DNA of 64,000 bases from Empedobacter sedimenti. GTDB lineage: Bacteria; Bacteroidota; Bacteroidia; Flavobacteriales; Weeksellaceae. Of the stretch, positions 18,481 through 27,644 are shown one piece after another. Under the pieces are notes generated by a model. That model saw only the letters and a list, made by a program, of their open reading frames with translations, did not search any database and was not told where the DNA came from. The stretch lies in the NCBI RefSeq assembly GCF_030005555.1, contig NZ_JASCQG010000003.1, forward strand, positions 124,001-188,000. The letters run 5' to 3'. A program made the translations under genes and the position numbers. The first letter of the stretch is position 1, and every line of letters begins with the position of its first letter.

Positions 18481-20280
18481 ATGACTATTGTTCAGCTTTT
18501 CAAAAATTTACGTCCTTTTGTAAAACCATACCGATCTTTGGTCATTGCTACATTGTTATTGACTTTAGTAGGATCTTTTACTTCACAAGTAAATGCATTG
18601 ATATTACAATACACTGTAGATTCTATCAACGGTTTAGTTGAAGCAGGAAAAGGTCTAAAAGATGGTCTCAAAATCATTTCATTTATTTCGATTGTATTGA
18701 TGACAAAAGAAATTTTAAATGCATTTATTACGTTTGGTCAAAAATATTATGGAGAAAAGCTCCGAATTTTAGTTTCGCAAGACTTAGCGCAAGCCATTAT
18801 AGAAAAGATATTGACTTATCGAATGGCTTTTTATACCAACCAAGATAATCAAGCTGGTAAACTTCAAACTCGTATTGATAGAGGAATTGAAAGTTTAACG
18901 CGATTAGTTCAAAACTTTTTCATCGATATTCTTCCTCTTTTTGCCAATTCAATTGTAGCCTTAATCTTAATGTTTAATGCTAATTTTTATGTTGGATTGG
19001 TTGGACTTTGTATCGTTCCGATTTATTTTATCATTACTCAACAACAAGCCAAAAAACTAAGTGGATGGCGACGTAATTTAAGAGGTTATCGCGAACTAAA
19101 ATCACAAGGAATTATTAGTATAATTGATTCGATTACAGTTATTAAATCGTTTAACAGAGAAGATATCGAAGGCAAAAAACAGCTTACTTTACAGAAAGAG
19201 TTGACAAACAATCAAATGCAAACACGTAAAATGAGTTTCTTTTTTGATGGTCTCAAATCTTTTATCGAGCAATTTGGAGTGGTGATTATCATTATTTTAA
19301 CCGCTTATTTAGTACTTGACAAACAAATGACAATTGGCGCTATAATGTTTCATATTTTACTTTTCAATAATGTTTCTGCTCCAATTCGTCAATTACATCG
19401 CATTTACGATGAAATGAATGATGCAATGATATATTCTGAAAGTTTTTTTGGAATTCTGAAAGCAGACAACGAAAAAGAATCTTCTGGTAATTATATTCCA
19501 ACAAACTTAAAGGGTAAATTTGAAATTCAGAATGTTGATTTCTCTTATCCAAATGGTTACAAAGCTCTAAAAAAGATTAACATGACTATTCAGCCCAATA
19601 AAATAACAGCTTTGGTTGGTTTGTCTGGCGCAGGAAAAAGTACGGTGATTAATTTGCTAGATAAATTTTATCAACCAGATTCTGGTAAAATACTTTTAGA
19701 CGGCATTGATTTAGAAGAATATGACACGCAATTTTTGCGCGATAATATTGGTTTAGTTTTGCAAAAGAATCACATTTTTAATGGAACTATAGAAGAAAAT
19801 ATTCGTTACGGAAATATCAACGCAACTTTCGAAGAAATAGAAGATGCAGCAAAACGTGCTTATATTCACGAACAAATTATGGATTTACCTGAAGGTTATC
19901 AATCCAAAGCCTTATTGTTGTCTGGTGGTCAACAACAACGAATAGCAATTGCGCGAATGTTCCTTAAAAATCCTCCAATTATTTTCTTAGATGAGCCCAC
20001 CGCAAGTTTGGATGCGATTGCGACAGAACAAATCAAAAATAGTTTGGATGCCATCAAAAAAGATCGAACAGTTATCATTATTTCTCATAGTATTTCACAA
20101 ATTATTGATGCCGATTATACCTATGTCATGAATCAGGGTGAAGTTGTAGAGCATGGAATACACGAAGATGTTTACAAAATGAATGGTACTTACAAAGAAA
20201 TTTTTGATGCAATGGCGAAAAGCTTAAACATCGAGAAAATAGCCAAAACATTTGATGAAGATGACGAAGAAAATTATTGA
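18481..20280 (+). CDS. ABC exporter, fused membrane and ATPase domains
   Basis: The 599-residue half-transporter has a six-helix membrane domain (residues about 1-310) and a C-terminal nucleotide-binding domain. Walker A GLSGAGKST, Q-loop LVLQKNHIF, signature LSGGQQQR, Walker B IIFLDEPTAS and switch His in IIISHS are all intact. It should homodimerise to export a lipid, drug or peptide. The ATG at 18481 is preferred over the adjacent TTG at 18478. It overlaps or abuts FUSC and is followed by an unknown lipoprotein 60 bp downstream. Confidence 0.9.
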   Translation: MTIVQLFKNLRPFVKPYRSLVIATLLLTLVGSFTSQVNALILQYTVDSINGLVEAGKGLKDGLKIISFISIVLMTKEILNAFITFGQKYYGEKLRILVSQDLAQAIIEKILTYRMAFYTNQDNQAGKLQTRIDRGIESLTRLVQNFFIDILPLFANSIVALILMFNANFYVGLVGLCIVPIYFIITQQQAKKLSGWRRNLRGYRELKSQGIISIIDSITVIKSFNREDIEGKKQLTLQKELTNNQMQTRKMSFFFDGLKSFIEQFGVVIIIILTAYLVLDKQMTIGAIMFHILLFNNVSAPIRQLHRIYDEMNDAMIYSESFFGILKADNEKESSGNYIPTNLKGKFEIQNVDFSYPNGYKALKKINMTIQPNKITALVGLSGAGKSTVINLLDKFYQPDSGKILLDGIDLEEYDTQFLRDNIGLVLQKNHIFNGTIEENIRYGNINATFEEIEDAAKRAYIHEQIMDLPEGYQSKALLLSGGQQQRIAIARMFLKNPPIIFLDEPTASLDAIATEQIKNSLDAIKKDRTVIIISHSISQIIDADYTYVMNQGEVVEHGIHEDVYKMNGTYKEIFDAMAKSLNIEKIAKTFDEDDEENY

Positions 20281-20339
20281 AAAATTTATATTAAAAAAAC
20301 ATAATTATTAACTACCTTTAATGGGGTAATAGTATTGGT

Positions 20340-21014
20340 ATGAAAAGTTTAGTTTATTTTATAGTTGGAAGTGCGCTTATAACATTGTCTTGTGAGCCTA
20401 AAAAAGAACTTCCTAAAGAATTGGCTCTTAATACAGAAGTATACGAAAGTGCTTTAGATGTTCCTGTAAATAAAGTTGGTGTGATTATCAACATCGATTC
20501 GCTTGGTTTTTTTGACCACAACTCGCAAAATTTAGATCAAAAAATAGATTCTAAATCAATTCAAAATCAACTTAATCAATTAAACTCTAAGTTTAATATT
20601 ACTGAATTAATTAAAGATAAATCTGTCAAAATATTGGATGACAATCATTACAAGTACGAAATGATTCATAATTTCAACAAAAACGAAATTCCAAAAGAAT
20701 TAGTGACAGATGATAACGTAAAAAATGTCAATTTTGATCAATTAAAAAAGAAATTTACACAAGATGATTTGATCGTTCTTAATGTAAAATCTGGTTTTGA
20801 TTACAATCCTGATGATAAACAAAAATATGTAGCAAAAACATATGTGTACATCAATATTTTAGATCTTAAAAATAAAGCCTTAAAATACAGCGAAACGATT
20901 GGTGGTACAAAATATATTGACGAAGCTGCTAATAAAATTTCTACTACAAATCTTGAATCTAAAATTAAGGAATCATTGAACGAAACCTTAGATATTATAG
21001 ATAAAAAATATTAA
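20340..21014 (+). CDS. Uncharacterised lipoprotein
   Basis: The 224-residue protein has a lipoprotein signal peptide (MKSLVYFIVGSALITLSCEPKK, Cys at about 18). I recognise no domain. The mature part is Lys/Asp/Asn-rich with a middle section containing DLIVLNVKSGFDYNPDDKQ and a helical C-terminus. A secreted beta-rich fold is plausible but unproven. A TACCTTTA sequence about 30 bp upstream could be a promoter, so it may be transcribed separately from the ABC gene. Confidence 0.65.
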   Translation: MKSLVYFIVGSALITLSCEPKKELPKELALNTEVYESALDVPVNKVGVIINIDSLGFFDHNSQNLDQKIDSKSIQNQLNQLNSKFNITELIKDKSVKILDDNHYKYEMIHNFNKNEIPKELVTDDNVKNVNFDQLKKKFTQDDLIVLNVKSGFDYNPDDKQKYVAKTYVYINILDLKNKALKYSETIGGTKYIDEAANKISTTNLESKIKESLNETLDIIDKKY

Positions 21015-21058
21015 GAATAACATTGAACTATGCGCCATCTTATTGGCAATTTTTGGAA

Positions 21059-21092
21059 GTCCTGACACCTTAAACAGTTTCAGGATTTTTAT
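21059..21092 (+). terminator. Terminator after the lipoprotein gene
   Basis: TCCTGA and TCAGGA form a stem around a 14-base loop, followed by TTTTT. The large loop makes it a moderate candidate. Confidence 0.5.
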
Positions 21093-21163
21093 TTTAATCA
21101 TATTCTAATCTAAACGCTTTATTCATGGTATATTTTTTGTTAAATTTATCCTAAAATACAATA

Positions 21164-22546
21164 ATGCGCACAATACATTATTTTTCTTTAACCACTTTAC
21201 TCATATCCATCTCTAGTTTCGGACAATACATTATTGATCCCCAACTAAAACTGCCTGTTGAAAAAGCTATTGAGTCAAATTATGAATTGAAAAATAAACA
21301 ACTTGAAGTTGAGAAAAATAATTATCAATACAATGAGGTAAAAGGTAAATTACAACCTAATGTTTCAGCAATTGCTATGGGGAGTTACTTTAACTCGAAT
21401 GGTATTATTGATATTCCAACCAAATCTATTGATCTTTTGTCAACAGAATTATTCTCCGGAAATCAGAAGTTTAATACTTCGGCTGGTTTATTTTCCGTTG
21501 GTGTAAATGCTAGTCAGATCATTTTTTCGGGATTACAAATTCCAAATGCACTAAGTGCAATTCAAGAAAAGAGTACAGCTTTAGATTATTTAAAAGAAGC
21601 TGAAAAGGAAACCATTGCCAAAGATATTATCCAAACTTATGATCAATTGATGTTGTTGATTAAAGTAGAAGAATTGATTTCTAATTCAGCAAAACGACTA
21701 GATAAAGAGCATTTAAAAGTTCAGAAAGCTATACAAAACGGTTTGGCAATTCCGTACGATCGCGAAAAAATAAAACTTGCAATGCTCGAATTAGAAGCAA
21801 AGCAAGTCGAATTAAACGGAAGCCGACAATTGCTTTACAAAAAACTAGAAACGTTAACGCATATGTCTCTTCAAGAATTGGAACAAATTCATTACGAACT
21901 TACTCCTATTGATATTCTTTCTTCAACCTATAACTTAGAAAACAAGAAAGAACTAAAAGCTCTTGAACATTCTGTGAAAGCTTATGAGTATTTATACGAG
22001 AAAGAAAAAGGTTCGCATTTACCACAAGTTTTTGCTTTTGCTAATACCAATTACACATCCGTTTTCGCAAGTCGATTAAAGTTAAAAGACAATGATATTT
22101 TAGGTAATGTAAATCTAAAAATGAATCAATTGACAATGTTTCCTAATATTTTGATTGGTGTTGGTGCTAAGTGGGAATTGTTGGATGGACATCAACATAA
22201 AAACAAATTAGCACAAGCGAAAAGTGATATTTTGATCAATGAAAATAAGTTGAAAGATTCTCAAGAAAAACTTAATTTATTACTCAACAAAAATAGAATT
22301 GATTACGAAACAGCTACTGAGAAATTGAAGGTTAATAATCAACAAAATATCATCGCAACGAATAATTTAGAAATTGCTTCGAGACGATTTCAAGAAGGTT
22401 TGATTGATGTAACCGAACGATTAGCTGCTGAAAATGATTATTACAAAGCAAATTTAGGATACTATTCTCAAATAGTAGATCAACGCACAAAAACGTATGA
22501 AATTCTGCACACATCTGGCGAATTATTAAATAAAATACTGAACTAA
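21164..22546 (+). CDS. TolC family outer-membrane efflux protein
   Basis: The 460-residue protein has an N-terminal signal peptide ending around ISSFGQ and the long helical repeats of the outer-membrane factor family. Coiled helices surround IEEKSTALDYLKEAEKETIAKDIIQ-like residues, and the second repeat ends with RRFQEGLIDVTERLAAENDYY, a typical TolC pattern. It forms a trimeric outer-membrane channel-tunnel for tripartite export. Its stop overlaps the start of the membrane-fusion gene by one base, and the permease follows, so the three are one operon. Confidence 0.88.
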   Translation: MRTIHYFSLTTLLISISSFGQYIIDPQLKLPVEKAIESNYELKNKQLEVEKNNYQYNEVKGKLQPNVSAIAMGSYFNSNGIIDIPTKSIDLLSTELFSGNQKFNTSAGLFSVGVNASQIIFSGLQIPNALSAIQEKSTALDYLKEAEKETIAKDIIQTYDQLMLLIKVEELISNSAKRLDKEHLKVQKAIQNGLAIPYDREKIKLAMLELEAKQVELNGSRQLLYKKLETLTHMSLQELEQIHYELTPIDILSSTYNLENKKELKALEHSVKAYEYLYEKEKGSHLPQVFAFANTNYTSVFASRLKLKDNDILGNVNLKMNQLTMFPNILIGVGAKWELLDGHQHKNKLAQAKSDILINENKLKDSQEKLNLLLNKNRIDYETATEKLKVNNQQNIIATNNLEIASRRFQEGLIDVTERLAAENDYYKANLGYYSQIVDQRTKTYEILHTSGELLNKILN

Positions 22547-23535
22547 TGAAAATTATTTTACCATATATATATGCTCTAAGCGGAGTTTTACTTTTATCTA
22601 ATTGTAAATCTTCGGACAACAAAAAAACAGAAGAACAAACCGTTTTTCAAGGAAAAATTGAACGAGATCAGATTAGTGTAGTAACAAAAATTCCAGGGAA
22701 AATTGAACAAATTTTAGTGAAAGAAGGAGATGAAGTACAGGAAGGACAAACACTTTTTGTCTTAAAATTACCAGAAGTCGAAGCTAAAAAAAGTCAAGCA
22801 GAAGGTGCTGTAAATTCGGCTGAAGCGCAATACAAAATGGCTAAAAAAGGAGCAACTGATAATCAACTAAAACAACTACGCGCAAAAGTTTCAGGATTAA
22901 AAGAACAACTAGATTACGCTGAAAAATCAAATAAACGATTAAAAAATATGTTGCGAGATAGTTTGGTTCCACAACAAACCTATGATGAAGTTTATGCAAA
23001 ATATCAAGGTGCAAAAAATCAATATATAGCAGCTGTTGCTGAACTTGCTGACGCGGAAAATGGTGCAAGAATTGAACAACAAGAAATGGCTCTTGGTCAA
23101 AAAGAGCGTGCTTTAGGAGCATTACAAGAAGTTGATGTTGCAGAAGCGGAACGTTACATTAAAGCGCCACAAAATATTACGATAGAAACGATCAATCTAA
23201 AAGTTGGAGAATTAGCTTTAGCTGGATATTCTATGGCAAATGGAATTTTAGAAGAATCTACATTTTTTCGCTTTACAATTCCCGAAAAACAGATTGGTCA
23301 AATTCAGAAAAACCAACTTGTAAATCTTACAGTTCCGTACAAAAACAACTTAAAAATTAAAGGTAAAGTTATTTCTATCAAAGCGCTAAATTCGTATGCA
23401 AATATCTCAACGGCTTATCCAAACATCGATCAGCAGCAGGCTTTGTACGAAATTAAAATTGTACCAGTAGATCCTAAACAGGCTTCTCAATTATTAACCA
23501 AAGCAAATATTGTATTGGATTTAAACGCTAAATAA
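22546..23535 (+). CDS. Periplasmic membrane-fusion protein (HlyD/EmrA-type) with lipobox
   Basis: The 329-residue protein has a lipoprotein signal (LLLSNCKSSDNKK). A biotinyl-lipoyl-like segment (VTKIPGKIEQILVKEGDEVQEGQTLF) starts near residue 46. A coiled-coil hairpin between about 80 and 195 carries the RLKNMLRDSLVPQQTYDEV turn, and a beta-barrel domain follows. It bridges an inner-membrane transporter to TolC. The start overlaps the tolC stop by one base, and the ABC-2 permease begins 6 bp after its stop. Confidence 0.88.
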   Translation: MKIILPYIYALSGVLLLSNCKSSDNKKTEEQTVFQGKIERDQISVVTKIPGKIEQILVKEGDEVQEGQTLFVLKLPEVEAKKSQAEGAVNSAEAQYKMAKKGATDNQLKQLRAKVSGLKEQLDYAEKSNKRLKNMLRDSLVPQQTYDEVYAKYQGAKNQYIAAVAELADAENGARIEQQEMALGQKERALGALQEVDVAEAERYIKAPQNITIETINLKVGELALAGYSMANGILEESTFFRFTIPEKQIGQIQKNQLVNLTVPYKNNLKIKGKVISIKALNSYANISTAYPNIDQQQALYEIKIVPVDPKQASQLLTKANIVLDLNAK

Positions 23536-23541
23536 TTAGAG

Positions 23542-24723
23542 ATGAAAACCATTTTTGAACTTATTATTAGAGAGTTTAAACTCTTTTTCAAAAATCCTGT
23601 GCTTCCAGTTCTATTTTTAGGAGCTCCGATTATGTACGGAATTTTAATTGGGAATGTTTACAAAAAAGGAAATGTTACGGATATTCCGATTCTTGTGGTG
23701 GATGAAGATAATACGACAACAAGTCAGAAAATCATCCAAATGTTAGAAGATAACGAATCTGTTCATATTGCCGAAGTATTACCAACAACTTTCAATACGA
23801 AAAATAGAGCTTTAGAAATTGGTGCTGAAGTTGTAGTTGTCATTCCAAGAAATTTTCAATCTGATGTTCAACAGAAAAAACTGCCCGAGATTGCTTATTT
23901 TGTTGACGCCTCTAACACACTAACTTCAAATACCGCCGCTATCGCCATTACAACAGTTTTAGCGACAATGAAAGCTGGAATTACGATAGAAACTGCACGC
24001 AAACAAGGTGTACCAGAGTATTTGGCAACTCAAAGCTACGAACCTTTTAGATCTACAATGATTAAGCAAAATATATTAAGCGGAAATTATTTATATTTTA
24101 TGCTTCCTGGGGTTTTACTTACTGTTTTTCAACAAGTTTTATTATTAGGATTAGCTTTATCTTTTTCGTCTGAATTTGAAAATAAAACATTTACAGAACT
24201 CGTTTCAAAAACATCTAATCCTTTCACTATTCTATTTGTCAAGATTTTCCCTTACATATTCATGTCAATTTTTATCTATCTCCTTTATTATGGATTTGGA
24301 CTATTTTATGACATGAAATTACAAACCGAATTTTGGCCGTTCTTCTACTCTACTTTAATATTTATTTTAGGCGTTTGTTTCTTAGGATTTTTAGTGAGTC
24401 TTATTTTACCAAGTCAACTAAAAGCAACCGAAGTATTAATGGTTGTTGCTACGCCAAGCTTCATTCTTAGTGGTTTTACTTGGCCATTAAGTCAAATGCC
24501 AAAGTGGATTCAAACAATTTCTGATTGTATTCCATTAACGCATTATCTAAAGATTTTCAGGATATTATTTATCGAAAAAGGAGACGTTTCTCTTATACAA
24601 CCGCATTTAAATAATTTAATTGTAATCGCAAGTATTTGCTTTGTCTTATCTTTGGCACTTCTAACATTTAAAGTCATCAAAACAAAACGTGAATTAAACG
24701 CTATTAATGCAGATAAAATATAA
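23542..24723 (+). CDS. ABC-2 type transporter permease (YhhJ/YbhS-like)
   Basis: The 393-residue protein has one N-terminal helix (LFFKNPVLPVLFLGAPIMYGILIGN), a large extracytoplasmic domain to about residue 185 and then six helices. These include LKATEVLMVVATPSFILSGFTWPLSQMPKWIQ, a hallmark of ABC-2 drug-type permeases. It would drive export together with the preceding TolC and fusion lipoprotein. No nucleotide-binding subunit and no second permease lie nearby. The following ATPase is an ABC-F protein of a different kind. Confidence 0.85.
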   Translation: MKTIFELIIREFKLFFKNPVLPVLFLGAPIMYGILIGNVYKKGNVTDIPILVVDEDNTTTSQKIIQMLEDNESVHIAEVLPTTFNTKNRALEIGAEVVVVIPRNFQSDVQQKKLPEIAYFVDASNTLTSNTAAIAITTVLATMKAGITIETARKQGVPEYLATQSYEPFRSTMIKQNILSGNYLYFMLPGVLLTVFQQVLLLGLALSFSSEFENKTFTELVSKTSNPFTILFVKIFPYIFMSIFIYLLYYGFGLFYDMKLQTEFWPFFYSTLIFILGVCFLGFLVSLILPSQLKATEVLMVVATPSFILSGFTWPLSQMPKWIQTISDCIPLTHYLKIFRILFIEKGDVSLIQPHLNNLIVIASICFVLSLALLTFKVIKTKRELNAINADKI

Positions 24724-24761
24724 CGTTTTCTTTTGATCATATATAAAAATCAAACAATAAA

Positions 24762-26651
24762 ATGAATTTTCTAACAGTCGAAAATCTTACCAAATCATAC
24801 GGAATTCGAACACTTTTTAACGAAGTCAATTTTCATGTCAACGAAGGCGATCAAATTGCTTTTGTTGCAAAAAACGGAAGTGGAAAATCTACTTTACTTA
24901 AAATTTTGTCAGGATTGGAAACGCCTGATTCTGGTGATATTCGTATAAACAAAGGCGTTAAAATTTTGATGTTAGATCAATCAGATGATTTTGACGAAAA
25001 TTTGAAAGGTGAAGAATATATTTTTAACCACACTAACGAAGTTTTAGATGTTGTTCATCAATACGAAAACATGATCGAAAATGATCCGACAAATCCAGAA
25101 TTAATGGATTTAATGAGCAAAATGGATGTGTTAGATGCGTGGAAAGTAGAACCTACGATTAGAGAAATTCTTTCGAAACTTAAAATTGATTTCTTAGATC
25201 AAAAAATCGGTAAACTTTCTGGTGGTCAACGTAAACGTATTTCATTAGCCAAATTTTTGATTGATTTAAGTTTTGAATCGGGTTATGTTTTATTGATTTT
25301 AGATGAGCCAACCAACCATTTAGATATCGAAATGGTAGAATGGTTAGAATATTTCTTGAACAAAGAAAATAAAACCTTGATTTTGGTAACACACGATCGC
25401 TATTTTTTAGATGCAATTTGTACCAAAATTCTTGAAATGGAAGACAAAACTTTGTACGTACATTCAGGCAATTACGAAACATATATTACCAATAAAGCTT
25501 TGCGTGTAGACAATCAAAATGCAACAATTGACAAAGCAAAAAACCTATATCGAAAAGAAATAGAATGGATGCGTCGCCAACCGAAAGCGCGTACAACAAA
25601 GTCAAAATCTCGTATTGATGCTTTTTATGATACAGAAGAAGCTGCAAAGCGTAAAATTGTGGATCAGAAAGTAAAATTAGAGATGGTAATGACACGTTTG
25701 GGTCAAAAAATCATCGAAATGGAACATGTTTCGAAAGCTTTTGGTGAGAAAAAAATTCTTGATGATTTCTCTTATATTTTTGCTCGTGGAGCTAAAATTG
25801 GTTTAGTTGGAAAAAATGGTGTTGGTAAAACAACATTTTTACGAATTTTAGAAGGAATAGAAGATGCCGATTCTGGAAAAATAGAACGTGGAGAAACATT
25901 GAACATTGGACATTTTAAACAAGAAGGTTTAAAATTTAATGAAGATATGCGCGTAATAGAATTTGTGAAAGATATTGCAGATTTCTTTCCATTATCTAAC
26001 GGAAAAGAAATGCGTGCCGAACAATTCTTAGAAATGTTTTTATTTTCTCCAGAACAACAACATACACACATCGGAAGATTGAGTGGTGGTGAGAAAAAAC
26101 GTTTGCAGCTATTAGCAATTTTATACCGTAATCCGAATTTCTTAATCTTAGATGAGCCAACAAATGATTTAGATTTACCTACTTTGACGGTTCTAGAAGA
26201 TTTCTTGGAAAGCTACCAAGGTTGTCTTTTGGTGGTATCTCACGACAGATATTTTATGGATAAAGTGGTAGATGAACTAATGATTTTTGAAGGTGAAGGT
26301 ATACTTTCTCGCTACATGGGAACTTACACAGAATATTATATCGAGAATAAAAATCGTCCTGATTTAGAACAAAAGAAAGAAGAAAAACCGGAAATTATTC
26401 AAGAAAAAGTTGAGGAAAAACCTAAAGTTCAAGAAAATAAACCTCGCAAATTATCTTTTAAAGAACAACGCGAATTAGAAGAAATAAATAAAACTCTGCC
26501 AACTTTAGAAGCAAAAAAAGAAGAATTAACAAACTTACTTTCTGATCCTAATTTAGCTTATGATAAAATCGCAACAATTGGAGATGAATTGCAAAAAATA
26601 GTAGACGAAATAGAAGAAAAAGAATTCCGTTGGTTGGAATTATCAGAATAA
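24762..26651 (+). CDS. ABC-F family ATPase (Uup/EttA-like)
   Basis: The 629-residue soluble protein has two nucleotide-binding domains in tandem: Walker A KNGSGKST and signature LSGGQRKR, then Walker A KNGVGKTT and signature LSGGEKKR. Both are linked to LDEPTNHLD/LDEPTNDLD Walker B motifs. A P-site-tRNA interaction linker lies between them (EIEWMRRQPKARTTKSK). A charged C-terminal coiled coil starts near residue 545, as in Uup. ABC-F proteins act on ribosomes, not in transport. It follows the permease by 38 bp but has its own terminator. There is no resistance-type (ARE) signal that I can tell from sequence. Confidence 0.9.
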   Translation: MNFLTVENLTKSYGIRTLFNEVNFHVNEGDQIAFVAKNGSGKSTLLKILSGLETPDSGDIRINKGVKILMLDQSDDFDENLKGEEYIFNHTNEVLDVVHQYENMIENDPTNPELMDLMSKMDVLDAWKVEPTIREILSKLKIDFLDQKIGKLSGGQRKRISLAKFLIDLSFESGYVLLILDEPTNHLDIEMVEWLEYFLNKENKTLILVTHDRYFLDAICTKILEMEDKTLYVHSGNYETYITNKALRVDNQNATIDKAKNLYRKEIEWMRRQPKARTTKSKSRIDAFYDTEEAAKRKIVDQKVKLEMVMTRLGQKIIEMEHVSKAFGEKKILDDFSYIFARGAKIGLVGKNGVGKTTFLRILEGIEDADSGKIERGETLNIGHFKQEGLKFNEDMRVIEFVKDIADFFPLSNGKEMRAEQFLEMFLFSPEQQHTHIGRLSGGEKKRLQLLAILYRNPNFLILDEPTNDLDLPTLTVLEDFLESYQGCLLVVSHDRYFMDKVVDELMIFEGEGILSRYMGTYTEYYIENKNRPDLEQKKEEKPEIIQEKVEEKPKVQENKPRKLSFKEQRELEEINKTLPTLEAKKEELTNLLSDPNLAYDKIATIGDELQKIVDEIEEKEFRWLELSE

Positions 26652-26655
26652 AATG

Positions 26656-26682
26656 AAGGAAGCAAATCGCTTCCTTTTTTTT
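26656..26682 (+). terminator. Terminator of the ABC-F gene
   Basis: AAGGAAGC and GCTTCCTT form a stem around a five-base loop, followed by a T-run. It separates the ABC-F gene from the structured leader region downstream. Confidence 0.75.
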
Positions 26683-26717
26683 ATGAATTTGATCCTATTA
26701 AAATAAATTTTGCAAAA

Positions 26718-26725
26718 TAATTTTG
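26718..26725 (+). promoter_or_regulatory. TAATTTTG -7 promoter box before the structured leader
   Basis: An exact match to TAnnTTTG lies 36 bp after the ABC-F terminator and 185 bp upstream of the next gene. Transcription should begin near 26730. No convincing TTG lies at the ideal -33 distance. Confidence 0.45.
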
Positions 26726-26770
26726 ATGAATAAAATATTTAAACTACATTTACTCTATCAATCATCAGGA

Positions 26771-26868
26771 GTTTCTGAAAATTACAGAACACCAACCGAG
26801 CGCAAACCCGCTACGGTGGTATAGAATGAGGGCAAACCGCCAAAATATTAGGTTATTCTCCACTCTAT
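26771..26868 (+). ncRNA. Structured RNA leader candidate, three consecutive hairpins
   Basis: Three stems follow one another. GTTTCTG pairs with CAGAAC at 26771-26790. ACCA-CCG-AGCG pairs with CGCT-CGG-TGGT at 26791-26820, leaving the loop CAAACC. At 26821-26868 ATAGA pairs with TCTAT around an inner GGC-AAACC-GCC hairpin. Both inner loops read CAAACC or AAACC, and GGTT at 26851-26854 could pair with either, giving a pseudoknot. The stretch is more GC-rich than its surroundings and lies between a promoter box and a small gene. It is not a tRNA, SRP RNA, tmRNA or RNase P by the motifs I know. It may be a riboswitch or cis-regulatory RNA. Confidence 0.4.
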
Positions 26869-26902
26869 CCTGTTGTTTTAATAATTTAAAAAATATAAAA
26901 CA

Positions 26903-27148
26903 ATGGAAAATCTTAAAAATGAATTTGTCTCTTTATTTCGTGAACTAACAGACAATGAATTAATTGAACGTTTTAATCAATCAGTCGGAATTAGCGCATG
27001 GAATACTGCACGAAGATGTTATGTAAAAACTTTATTTGACGAATTACAATTCCGAAATTTTGATTGCACAACAGTAGAAAGAGGAAATACATTTAGTTTA
27101 CAACATCAAGTAATATTAATCGAAAATAAGTTGGAATATTTGGAGTAA
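26903..27148 (+). CDS. Uncharacterised 81-aa protein downstream of the structured leader
   Basis: I do not recognise a domain. The product (MENLKNEFVSLFRELTDNELIERFNQSVG...) is soluble and has a helical N-terminal half with ELTDNELIERF. A central RRCYVKTLFDELQFRNFDC segment carries two Cys, and a Leu-rich end follows. No signal peptide or membrane segment is present. The gene is preceded by a long promoter-headed structured leader, which suggests post-transcriptional control. It is followed after 54 bp by a secreted protein that appears to have its own promoter. Confidence 0.6.
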   Translation: MENLKNEFVSLFRELTDNELIERFNQSVGISAWNTARRCYVKTLFDELQFRNFDCTTVERGNTFSLQHQVILIENKLEYLE

Positions 27149-27202
27149 TTTTTCTAGTGATTTAGTTAAGAAGATTATTTTATCTTTATCAAAATTAAAT
27201 CA

Positions 27203-27556
27203 ATGAAAAAATTAGCGCTTATATTGGGAATTTTTGCAAGTAGTTTTGCTTTTTCTCAGACTGTAAATGATGTTCCGATTAAAGAAATCAATGTAGATTA
27301 TGTACAAATTATTGGGACCGGACGAGGTTTGAGTACAAAACTAAATGTACGTTTAGATTTTGGACAAGATACAAAATCGTTTTCCCTAAAAAATGGTTTG
27401 AAGATAAAAGATGAACGCGGAATTGCAGTGAAATTTAACTCTATGATTGATGCATTAAATTTTATGTCCGCAAATGGATATGAATTTCAGTTTGCCTATA
27501 CATCGAAAGAAAATGACGACGATGCGATTTATTACATCTTGAAAAGAAGAAAATAG
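27203..27556 (+). CDS. Uncharacterised exported 117-aa protein
   Basis: A clear signal peptide (MKKLALILGIFASSFAFSQ) precedes a 98-residue mature protein. It has beta-like strands (INVDYVQIIGTGRGLSTKLNVRLDFGQ) and a helix around MIDALNFMSANGYEFQFAYTSKEN, so a small alpha+beta secreted domain is likely. The family is not one I know by name. The NFMSANGYEF pattern resembles small Bacteroidota periplasmic proteins, but that is an impression. The gene is monocistronic and ends at a strong terminator. Confidence 0.65.
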   Translation: MKKLALILGIFASSFAFSQTVNDVPIKEINVDYVQIIGTGRGLSTKLNVRLDFGQDTKSFSLKNGLKIKDERGIAVKFNSMIDALNFMSANGYEFQFAYTSKENDDDAIYYILKRRK

Positions 27557-27562
27557 CAAAAT

Positions 27563-27590
27563 CCTCAACTTATGTTGAGGAGTTTTTGTT
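27563..27590 (+). terminator. Terminator of the exported 117-aa gene
   Basis: CCTCAAC and GTTGAGG form a perfect stem around TTAT, followed by AGTTTTTG. Confidence 0.8.
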
Positions 27591-27644
27591 TTATGCAAAT
27601 TTTATAATATAAACCATTGTCACTTTTAGATGTTATATGTAGAA

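Noticed and set aside
26726-26824. A 32-codon ATG-started frame inside the structured leader
   Set aside because: Its start coincides with the predicted transcription start and it would run through the hairpins, so the RNA explanation is better.
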